A stretch of 12,946 nt of DNA from B1SED10-75 sp964636865 (GTDB taxonomy: Bacteria; Bacillota; Dethiobacteria; DTU022; PWGO01), in NCBI GenBank assembly GCA_964636865.1, contig CAZWVJ010000039.1, positions 1 to 12,946 of the forward strand. The letters run 5' to 3'. Below the pieces are notes generated by a model, which made no database searches, was not told the DNA's origin, and worked only from the letters and a program-made list of their open reading frames with translations. This document shows positions 7,316-12,946 of this stretch, piece after piece (position 1 is the first letter of the stretch; each line of letters begins with the position of its first letter). Made by a program: the position numbers and the translations under genes.

Positions 7316-8602
7316 ATGTCAAACCACGAACACAACAATATAACAGAAAACAACAGAGAAAAAGACGATAAACCCGGCAAAACCGAGGCAGGCAAGCGAT
7401 TAAGCTCTTTGATGGCCAAATCCTACATGGACTTACATCACAAAGCTGCAGAAGGTGCTTTCGTAGTTTGGGTTGCCATCGTTGTGCCTGTGGAAATTTT
7501 TTATGGGTTTGACAACGTCATTTTTGCAGTCCCTGAAAGCCATGCTGCCATGAGCGCCGGTAAAGGGGTTTCCCCTCTGCAATGCGAAAAAGCCGAGCAA
7601 ATGGGGTATTCGCCAGATGTCTGCTCATATGCAAGGATTGATGTGGGTACTGCTTTTGACGAAGGCAAGGATTCACCCACTTCAGGCCTTCCTCGCCCTG
7701 ATTTGCTGGTTTCTAACAATAATAATTGTTCCCTGTTGGTTAAATGGTTTGATATCTACCACCGAGAATGGAATGTGCCTCATTTTACCCTGGATGTACC
7801 GTTTTGCTACCGCCCGCAGAAAAACGAAGAACGCCGATTTATTAAAGAACAAATAAATGAACTGATCCACACTATAGAACAGTTAAGCGGCCAGAAATAC
7901 CATCCTGAGCGAGTAGTGGAAGCTGTAAAAAATTCCAGCGATGCTTATGCCTACTGGAAAAAGTTTCTTGGTTATGCCGCCCATTATCCTTCAGGCATTA
8001 CGGCCTTTGATTCTTTTGTGCAAATGGCTCCCATACTTACATCCCGAGGTTCAAAAGAACTGGTGGAACATTACAAGTTTCTGGTGGAAGAAACGGCTCA
8101 AAGGGTTAGGAAGGGAATTTTTCCAGTCCCCCACGAAGCTTATCGCCTTTTGTGGGACAATATTGCTCCCTGGCACCAGTTAAGCAAAATGTCGGGACGC
8201 CTCGCAGAATTAGGAGGTAACATTATTGCCGCCAGTTATACCTACTGCCTGGGAAGCCTTGAAGGTGAGTTTGACCACTTTCCCTATGATGAAAATACTG
8301 ATCCATTAGATTACCTGGCTCGATTACAGAACTTTTCAGTGTGCCCACAGGGTTTGGAATTACGCTACCAGGCCATGAGCGAAGCCATCCAACGCCTGGG
8401 TATTGACGGGGTAATTTTTGCCAGCAATCGGAGTTGTAAAGCGTATTCATTAATGCAGATGGACCTACAAAATAGAATCTCTCATCATTTAGAGATCCCT
8501 GCCGTCATGATAGATGTGGATCATGCCGATCCCCGTAAATATAACGAAGAAACAGCCTTCACCAGAATAGGCGCTTTTTTGGAAAGCATCGAGAAAGATT
8601 GA
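7316..8602 (+). CDS. 2-hydroxyacyl-CoA dehydratase-family subunit (HgdA/FldB-like)
   Basis: 428-residue partner subunit of the same family. After a polar, Asn/Lys-rich N-terminus (about 1-30) come GAFVVWVAIVVPVEIFYG (47-64), PESHAAMSAGKG, GYSPDVCSYARIDVG with C103, SNNNNCSLLVKWFD with C138, DVPF, the second-domain GGNIIAASYTYC, and GVIFASNRSCKAYSL with C374, ending in TRIGAFLESI. C103, C138 and C374 are the probable [4Fe-4S] ligands. This subunit resembles the alpha/FldB side, the one that binds the acyl-CoA. Start: an ATG at 7298 overlaps the upstream stop (TAATG) and would add six residues, but the ATG at 7316 has GGAG (7304-7307) eight bases ahead, so 7316 is preferred. With 6147-7298 it forms a two-gene operon. 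The ATP-dependent activator (HgdC/FldI type), a CoA-transferase and a dehydrogenase are not in this window, so it must rely on genes elsewhere. Confidence 0.85.
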   Translation: MSNHEHNNITENNREKDDKPGKTEAGKRLSSLMAKSYMDLHHKAAEGAFVVWVAIVVPVEIFYGFDNVIFAVPESHAAMSAGKGVSPLQCEKAEQMGYSPDVCSYARIDVGTAFDEGKDSPTSGLPRPDLLVSNNNNCSLLVKWFDIYHREWNVPHFTLDVPFCYRPQKNEERRFIKEQINELIHTIEQLSGQKYHPERVVEAVKNSSDAYAYWKKFLGYAAHYPSGITAFDSFVQMAPILTSRGSKELVEHYKFLVEETAQRVRKGIFPVPHEAYRLLWDNIAPWHQLSKMSGRLAELGGNIIAASYTYCLGSLEGEFDHFPYDENTDPLDYLARLQNFSVCPQGLELRYQAMSEAIQRLGIDGVIFASNRSCKAYSLMQMDLQNRISHHLEIPAVMIDVDHADPRKYNEETAFTRIGAFLESIEKD

Positions 8603-8616
8603 CCGAATGCTTTTTT
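8583..8616 (+). terminator. Possible terminator overlapping the end of the dehydratase operon
   Basis: AAAGCAT (8583-8589, inside the last codons) is perfectly complementary to ATGCTTT (8607-8613), and the second arm continues into a T-run (to 8616). The 17-base loop contains the stop codon, which is long for an intrinsic terminator. A separate hairpin TGAGAA/TTCTCA (8622-8641) follows but has no T-tract on either side. Confidence 0.35.
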
Positions 8617-8692
8617 AAACATGAGAACATTTTATTTCTCAGGTAGGGGAAAATTACATATCTCATGATTCATGATTATGGTAATAATAAAT

Positions 8693-10408
8693 TCAGCTTT
8701 TCCTAAAATAGTCTGCTATTTGCCGGCGAGTAAGAGTATTGAAAACATCTTTTTTCTCCAGCCAACCTTTACGGGCTATAGCCACTCCATAATCAGTATC
8801 TTGAAAATCTTCCAATTGATGGGCATCAGGGTTAATTGATACCTGCACACCCATTTCTTTAGTTTTTTTCAAATACCGCCAATCAAGATCAAGCCTTGCC
8901 GGGCTGGCATTAAGCTCCAAGATTACGTTATTTTCCCGGGCAGCATGAAGGATTTTTTCCATATCCAAATGCGAACTATCTCTCCCCAATAGAAGACGAT
9001 TCGTAGGATGCCCAAGCATAGTCACCCGCGGGTTAGCAAGGGTTTTCAGCAACCTGTTGTTCATTTTGTCCTTTTCCATTTTTATTCCTGAATGTACCGA
9101 AGCAATCACAAAGTCTAACTTCTCCAAAATTGCGTTGTCATAATCAAGGGAGCCATCACTACGAATATCTGATTCCACCCCGCAGAAAATACCTATGTCC
9201 GGATACTTTTCTTGCAGGGCTTCTATTTCTTCAATTTGCCGGAGAAGTTCGTTTTCTTTCATTCCGCCGGCATAGTAAGCTGACTGACTGTGATCGGCAA
9301 TACCTACATACTCATAACCATTTTCGCGACAATAAAGGACAATTTCCTCCAGAGTATTCATGCCGTCACTGTAATGGGAATGAACATGAAATATGCCTTT
9401 GATGTCTTCTTTTTCCAATAGCGGGGGAAGCTCCCCTTTAGCTGCCGCTTCAATCTCGGAAGTACCTTCGCGTAATTCCGGGGGGATAAAAGAAAGATTT
9501 AAAACATTAAAAAACTCCACTTCATCACGGCACCTCACCAATTCATTACCACGAAAAAGACCGTATTCGTTAATTTTCATTCCCATACTTTTAGCCCTCT
9601 GCCGCATAGCAGTATTGTGCTCCTTGCTGCCTGTAAAATGGTGAAGAGCATAGGGAAATTCTTCATTTTTGACCACGCGCAAATCCGCATTAATTCCTTC
9701 CGGCATTCTTATTGAAGCTTTTGTTTCCCCATGGGCAATTACTGCTGAAACTGTAGGAATCTCAACAAATAAACCGGTTAATTGACCGGGATCATGGGCG
9801 GATGCTACCAGGTCGATATCTTTAACGATCTCCCGGCAGCGCCTGATGCTACCCGCTAAATCGGCTTCTCCCAAGCCGGGAAACTCTCTTACTTTCCCCA
9901 GGAGATTATCGGCAATTTGCCTTGCCTCTTTATAGAAGTATTTTCCCTGGGAATGCCTTAAAAATTCAATGCCTTCAAGTATATTATCCTGAGTTTTAGC
10001 CCCAAAACCTTTCAAGTTCACTAATCTGTTTTCCCGGCAAGCATATTCAAGCTCCGCCAGAGTAGTAATCTCTAACAACTCATATAACGCCTTGACTTTA
10101 CGTGGGCCCAGCCCCGGCACTTTCAGAATTTCCAATAGTCCATCCGGAATGCTTGCTTTCAAGTCTTCGTAATAAGACAGAAAACCCGTGAAAACATATT
10201 CTTTAATCTTTTCATTTAAAGCTTCACCTATACCATCAACTTCTCTCAACTTGTCGGCATGCACAAGTTCCTGCAGTTCTTCTTCTCCCATTTGCTCTAT
10301 AATGCGAGCTGCATTGTAATAGGCCCTGCTTTTAAAGGAGCTTTCCCCCTGTAGCTCCAGTAGGACTCCTATTTCTTCTAATATTTTTGCTAATCCTTGT
10401 TTTTCCAA
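8693..10408 (-). CDS. polX: PolX-type DNA polymerase beta / PHP phosphoesterase
   Basis: Complete 571-residue bacterial family-X polymerase, a base-excision-repair gap-filling enzyme. Order: N-terminal 8-kDa-like helical domain (1-80); helix-hairpin-helix elements LKVPGLGPRKVKALYEL (95-111) and NLKGFGAKTQDNILEGI (131-147); nucleotidyltransferase palm with GSIRR (186-190), KDIDLV (196-201; D197 and D199) and the third Asp in ADLRVV (D242); FTGSKEHN (258-265); then a C-terminal PHP domain (about 338-571) with HVHSHYSDG (341-349), ADHS (371-374), E412, ASVHSG (436-441), LGHPTNR (465-471), ELNASP and NPDAH (526-530). All metal ligands of both active sites look intact, so polymerase and 3'-5' exonuclease/AP-type phosphoesterase activities are expected. 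The start is TTG at 10408, nine bases after GGAGGG (10418-10423); the nearby ATG is out of frame. It lies 103 bases downstream of a codirectional membrane-protein gene and could share its transcript. Confidence 0.96.
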   Translation of the reverse strand: MEKQGLAKILEEIGVLLELQGESSFKSRAYYNAARIIEQMGEEELQELVHADKLREVDGIGEALNEKIKEYVFTGFLSYYEDLKASIPDGLLEILKVPGLGPRKVKALYELLEITTLAELEYACRENRLVNLKGFGAKTQDNILEGIEFLRHSQGKYFYKEARQIADNLLGKVREFPGLGEADLAGSIRRCREIVKDIDLVASAHDPGQLTGLFVEIPTVSAVIAHGETKASIRMPEGINADLRVVKNEEFPYALHHFTGSKEHNTAMRQRAKSMGMKINEYGLFRGNELVRCRDEVEFFNVLNLSFIPPELREGTSEIEAAAKGELPPLLEKEDIKGIFHVHSHYSDGMNTLEEIVLYCRENGYEYVGIADHSQSAYYAGGMKENELLRQIEEIEALQEKYPDIGIFCGVESDIRSDGSLDYDNAILEKLDFVIASVHSGIKMEKDKMNNRLLKTLANPRVTMLGHPTNRLLLGRDSSHLDMEKILHAARENNVILELNASPARLDLDWRYLKKTKEMGVQVSINPDAHQLEDFQDTDYGVAIARKGWLEKKDVFNTLTRRQIADYFRKS

Positions 10409-10511
10409 TGCCTGCTTCCCTCCATGCCGGGATACGGAAAAGCTACCCCCGGAACCATTATTTTCCTAAAAGTGTAATGCCTTTTTATCGGATACTTGAT
10501 CCCTCACCCCG

Positions 10512-11249
10512 TTATATAAATGATATGCCCCAAAGGGCAAGATACCCTATCAGGAAAAGAAAAGGATTATCCCAAGTATGAGGTGAAACAGCTTCGGTAA
10601 GGGTCATCAGCGGTGGCAAAATAACCAGAGCCGCAACTAGCTGCCAGGGCGTAAAAAGTGTATGAAACAAACAAACTACAATTAAACTAGTAAAAAATAC
10701 ACAGGCGCTTCCCTCATAAGTACGCACATATCTCTTTTGGGTAAATAAAGCTCGGGTTTCATAAGGATGCTTGCCAAACCGAACACCCACCGGTTCAGCC
10801 AGGCCGTCCCCAATGCCGTTAATGAGAATGGGGATTAAGATTAAGTGTGTCAAGTCGTAATAAACAAAGAGAGAAGTCATGGAGATTATAACCAACTGCC
10901 CCGCCGCTACTTGAGTAGAAAGCCATAACAAGGTATGAGGTCGATCTTCCGGGCGGTCAAAAGATTTGAACATGGTATCGATAAAAGGCACTCTTTGGCG
11001 AATAGGACCTATATAAATAACCAGTGAAACCACAGCACCTATCCCACCCAGGGCAAATAACTCCAAAGATTCTTCCATAGCAAATCCTCTGTCAACAAAA
11101 GCAGGTACAAAAAAGAGCACAAAATGATTTATTTTCCGGGTATAATTAACTTTCATTCCTTTATGTTTAACTAACAAACCGGTACTATACTGCACTCCGT
11201 ACATCACAACTGCTTTAATCAACTGGTTAAACATAAATACTAAACTCAT
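10512..11249 (-). CDS. Dolichol kinase/CTP-transferase-superfamily membrane protein
   Basis: 245-residue multi-pass membrane protein. Seen: about seven hydrophobic segments; the family-type RK-x-x-H element NYTRKINHF (35-43); the core NGIGDGLAEPVGVRFG (144-159), equivalent to the GD-x-A-x-x-x-G of dolichol, phytol and diacylglycerol kinases; the RTYEGSA segment (176-182), matching K-x-x-EGS; and E-A-V-S...WDNP (219-229), matching the C-terminal E-x-x-S-x-x-x-DN-x-x-P. The core motifs therefore parallel those of the protein at 1-675, although the two differ strongly elsewhere. The probable role is CTP-dependent phosphorylation of a lipid alcohol or a cytidylyl transfer; substrate unknown. The ATG at 11249 is preceded by AAAAGGG (11258-11264) at eight bases. 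A TATAAT lies at 11317-11322 (reverse) without a clear -35. It is the first gene of a likely dolichol-kinase-like/polX transcription unit. Confidence 0.78.
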   Translation of the reverse strand: MSLVFMFNQLIKAVVMYGVQYSTGLLVKHKGMKVNYTRKINHFVLFFVPAFVDRGFAMEESLELFALGGIGAVVSLVIYIGPIRQRVPFIDTMFKSFDRPEDRPHTLLWLSTQVAAGQLVIISMTSLFVYYDLTHLILIPILINGIGDGLAEPVGVRFGKHPYETRALFTQKRYVRTYEGSACVFFTSLIVVCLFHTLFTPWQLVAALVILPPLMTLTEAVSPHTWDNPFLFLIGYLALWGISFI

Positions 11250-11390
11250 AAATAAGACCCTTTTTGCAATAATTATTTACTCTTATTCATCTTAATTACA
11301 ACTATTACCATTGCATATTATAAGCTAACATTAACAAACCATGATTTATTTTACAAGCCTGGTGAATCAGATGCCCTTATTTGTATCACC

Positions 11391-11624
11391 GTAACTATTC
11401 AGAGATGACAGGAGGGAAAAGCACCGCCCATGCGGGTGTGGCAGGTGAATTATGTCTAAAAGATGTGGGACAGGGGGACAGGTCCCTTGTCCCATCGCTT
11501 ACCTTTATGGGACAGGGGGACAGGTCCCTTGTCCCATCGCTTACCTTTATGAACGGTTACCTGCTAAAAAAACCTGGCGATGGGACAAGGGACCTGTCCC
11601 CCTGTCCCACATCTGAGTAGTTAC
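11391..11624. mobile_element. 234-bp MITE-like element with 12-bp inverted ends and 8-bp target duplication
   Basis: The left end GTAACTATTCAG (11391-11402) and right end, read inward on the reverse strand GTAACTACTCAG (11624-11613), agree at 11 of 12 bases. Each end is flanked directly by the same 8 bases, GTATCACC (11383-11390 and 11625-11632), an exact target-site duplication. Ends starting GTAA together with 8-bp duplications are the pattern I know for IS66-family elements, so it may be mobilised in trans by such a transposase; that assignment is inference. There is no transposase and no credible reading frame inside. The interior holds the GGGACAGG repeat units and a small GC-rich hairpin (CCGC-CCAT-GCGG, 11424-11435). 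It lies 63 bases past the uxaC stop and about 140 bases before the lipid-kinase-like gene. Confidence 0.75.
11461..11614. repeat. REP-like GGGACAGGGGGACAGG units: two in tandem, one inverted
   Basis: Two exact 42-bp tandem copies (11467-11508 and 11509-11550) each begin GGGACAGGGGGACAGG, continue TCCCTTGTCCC, and end with the same ATCGCTTACCTTTAT tail. A third copy is inverted: 11577-11614 is the perfect 38-base reverse complement of 11461-11498. Each unit also folds on itself: GGGACA pairs with TGTCCC and, inside it, GGGAC pairs with GTCCC. The array can form either three small hairpins or one long 38-bp stem enclosing the middle copy. Similar GGGACAGGGGGACAGG palindromes recur in many bacterial genomes, in some cases near REP-associated tyrosine transposases (from memory). 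The apparent 79-codon frame across it is an artefact of the repeat. Confidence 0.85.
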
Positions 11625-11687
11625 GTATCACCTCACTTTATCTCACAATTGTTTATTTAAGCAAAGTAAAATTTAACTTTGAGCGAG

Positions 11688-12946
11688 CTATGATCTTTGA
11701 GTTAAACCGAAGTAATCCAAAGCATTATAATAACTAATCCTCTCTACTATATTTCCCAAATATGCCGGATCAGGTAATACCTCTCCTTTAGAGGCCCACT
11801 GTCCTATCAAGTCGCATAATACCCGACGAAAATACTCATGCCTGGTAAAAGACAGCAAACTCCGGGAATCTGTAAGCATTCCGATAAAACGGCCCAGCAA
11901 GCTCAGATTCCCCAAATCCTCTAAAAGTTTGTAAATTCCCGCTTTGTGATCATTAAACCACCAGGGCGGCCCAAGTTGCATTTTTCCGGGAATCTCCCCT
12001 CCCTGGAAATTTCCCAGCATTGTTCCCAGCACATAATTATCTTTTGGATTAAGACCGTAGAAAACAGTTTTGGGCAAATGATCTTCCCGTTCCATACTAT
12101 CCAGCAAATTAGAGAGGGGAGCGGCAATAGGAGTATCCCCAATAGAATCAAATCCGGAGTCCGCCCCCAATTTTTCATACATGGAGGAATTATTGTTACG
12201 CATGGCTCCAATGTGCAGCTGCATAACCCATCCCCGCCGGTAATATTCCCTACTTAAAAATTGCAAGGCGTGGGTTTTATATTTTTCAACCTCTTCAATT
12301 GTTAGCTCTTTTTGCCGGAGAGCTTTTTCAAAGATATTTTTAACTTCTTCAGCGCCGGCTTCACGGAAAAAAACATAATCCAGGGCATGATCAGAAGCCC
12401 GGCAACCCTGCCTGTGAAAATAATCGAGACGCCTTTCCAGGGCAATAAAGAAATCATCTAAATTATTTATGTCTACCTCTGATACTTCCTGCAAACTTTC
12501 CAGCCAATTATTAAAACCCGGTTTATCTATATTCAACCCCTGATCAGGTCGAAAAGTTGGTAAAACTTTAACTTCAAAATTTTCATCTGCTTCAATTTTT
12601 TGATGGGAAAGAAGTTCATCCGTGGGGTCATCTGTAGTAAAAACAATTTCTACCCCGGAATATTCCAGTAATTTCCGGGCAGTAAACTTCTCTTCAGAAA
12701 GGGCTTCTCTGGCCTTTTCCCAAATCTTTTCAGCTGTGCCTTCATGCAGCGGGTCATAAACCTCAAAATAACGCTGCAATTCCAGGTGCGTCCAGTGGTA
12801 AAGGGGATTCCCCATACACATGGGCACAGTCTGCGCCCAGGCCAAAAATTTCTCATAATCCCCCGCATTTCCGGTTATATATTTTTCCGCAATTCCATTA
12901 CTGCGCATTGCCCTCCATTTATAATTATCACTTCTCAACCAAATCT
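11688..12946 (-). CDS. uxaC: Glucuronate (uronate) isomerase, N-terminus beyond the window
   Basis: UxaC converts D-glucuronate to D-fructuronate and D-galacturonate to D-tagaturonate, the first cytoplasmic step of hexuronate breakdown. About 419 of the usual roughly 465 residues are visible. The frame is open to the right edge, and its first complete residues IWLRSDNYKWRAMR match the family, so a TTG at 12938 (the Leu of WLRSD) is not the start. Seen: NPLYHWTHLELQRYF, FTTDDPTDEL, LPTFRPDQGLNID, CRASDHALDYVF, GLNPKDNYVLGTMLGNFQ, GPPWWFNDHKAGIYKLLEDLG, GMLTDSRSLLSFTRHEYFRR and a C-terminal NALDYFGL, all typical and intact. The N-terminal HCHL-type metal motif lies outside. No other uronate-pathway gene (uxuA, uxaB, kdgK) lies downstream; the 3' flank is the miniature element. 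Confidence 0.96.
   Translation of the reverse strand, partial: IWLRSDNYKWRAMRSNGIAEKYITGNAGDYEKFLAWAQTVPMCMGNPLYHWTHLELQRYFEVYDPLHEGTAEKIWEKAREALSEEKFTARKLLEYSGVEIVFTTDDPTDELLSHQKIEADENFEVKVLPTFRPDQGLNIDKPGFNNWLESLQEVSEVDINNLDDFFIALERRLDYFHRQGCRASDHALDYVFFREAGAEEVKNIFEKALRQKELTIEEVEKYKTHALQFLSREYYRRGWVMQLHIGAMRNNNSSMYEKLGADSGFDSIGDTPIAAPLSNLLDSMEREDHLPKTVFYGLNPKDNYVLGTMLGNFQGGEIPGKMQLGPPWWFNDHKAGIYKLLEDLGNLSLLGRFIGMLTDSRSLLSFTRHEYFRRVLCDLIGQWASKGEVLPDPAYLGNIVERISYYNALDYFGLTQRS

Larger units (their letters stand above)
11250..11687. other. 438-base gene-free spacer holding a miniature mobile element
   Basis: Between the start of the lipid-kinase-like gene and the end of uxaC I see no credible gene. 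Bases 11250-11382 are AT-rich leader with a reverse -10-like TATAAT (11317-11322). Bases 11383-11632 are the miniature element with its target duplications. Bases 11633-11687 are AT-rich and hold an imperfect palindrome (AAAGT at 11665-11669 with ACTTT at 11676-11680), with no T-run that would make it a clear uxaC terminator. Removing the element and one target copy would leave about 196 bases, an ordinary intergenic length. Confidence 0.8.

Noticed and set aside
8622..8641. TGAGAA/TTCTCA hairpin between the dehydratase operon and polX as a terminator
   Set aside because: The stem is real, but neither strand has a T-run right after it, so I did not call it a terminator; its role is unclear.
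10427..10452. CCGGG/CCCGG inverted repeat upstream of polX
   Set aside because: Only five base pairs with a 16-base loop and no T-tract or known operator pattern; likely chance.
10387..10581. 64-codon forward frame spanning the polX upstream spacer
   Set aside because: It overlaps the starts and ends of two solid reverse-strand genes, has no ribosome site, and its composition is that of a shadow frame.
11467..11550. Possible CRISPR array
   Set aside because: Only two direct 42-bp units that abut without unique spacers, plus an inverted copy; this is a tandem duplication of a REP-like unit.
11381..11620. 79-codon forward open frame across the miniature element
   Set aside because: It consists of translated repeat units (the peptide repeats GQGDRSLVPS) and spans the transposon-like end; it has no ribosome site or domain, so it is an artefact.
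12936..12938. TTG as start of the uronate isomerase
   Set aside because: It encodes the Leu of a conserved IWLRSDNYKW stretch, and about 46 N-terminal residues of the family are still missing; the gene is cut by the window edge.

Overview
The window looks like chromosomal DNA of a low-to-moderate GC, anaerobic member of the Bacillota (Clostridia-like). The sequence basis is strong GGAGG-type ribosome binding sites with several TTG starts, a PolX-type polymerase/PHP protein, LepA, and a pair of 2-hydroxyacyl-CoA dehydratase-type subunits, which in the known families are oxygen-sensitive iron-sulfur enzymes. I would not name a genus. I saw no rRNA, tRNA, CRISPR array, phage gene or intact transposase.

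Layout. (1) Bases 1-1315, forward: the 3' part of a dolichol/phytol-kinase-type membrane protein whose reading frame runs off the left edge, then one base later a small cation-diffusion-facilitator-like membrane protein whose metal ligands are partly replaced by basic residues. (2) Bases 1401-3473, reverse: a membrane-anchored two-domain protein, polysaccharide deacetylase plus DUF4015-type glycoside hydrolase, with a good promoter upstream. (3) Bases 3663-4040, forward: a small zinc-ribbon plus winged-helix protein, transcribed divergently from the deacetylase, ending in a probable intrinsic terminator. (4) Bases 4156-5955, reverse: lepA (EF4), convergent with the zinc-ribbon gene. (5) Bases 6147-8602, forward: a two-gene operon for the paired subunits of a 2-hydroxyacyl-CoA dehydratase/benzoyl-CoA reductase-family enzyme, without its ATP-dependent activator gene in this window. 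(6) Bases 8693-11249, reverse: a second dolichol-kinase-superfamily membrane protein followed by polX. (7) Bases 11250-11687: the only long gene-free stretch. It carries a 234-bp miniature transposable element with 12-bp terminal inverted repeats and an exact 8-bp target duplication, with REP-like GGGACAGG hairpin units inside it. (8) Bases 11688-12946, reverse: glucuronate isomerase (uxaC), cut by the right edge before its N-terminus.

The genes do not form one obvious pathway. There are three loose themes: envelope and lipid metabolism (the two polyprenol/diacylglycerol-kinase-like proteins and the deacetylase/hydrolase), housekeeping translation and repair (LepA, PolX), and anaerobic carbon metabolism (dehydratase pair, uronate isomerase). 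The most noteworthy items are the miniature element with its nested repeats, the PgaB-like deacetylase-hydrolase fusion, the ligand-altered CDF-like protein and the activator-less dehydratase pair. I do not see convincing evidence of a wholly new multi-gene system.
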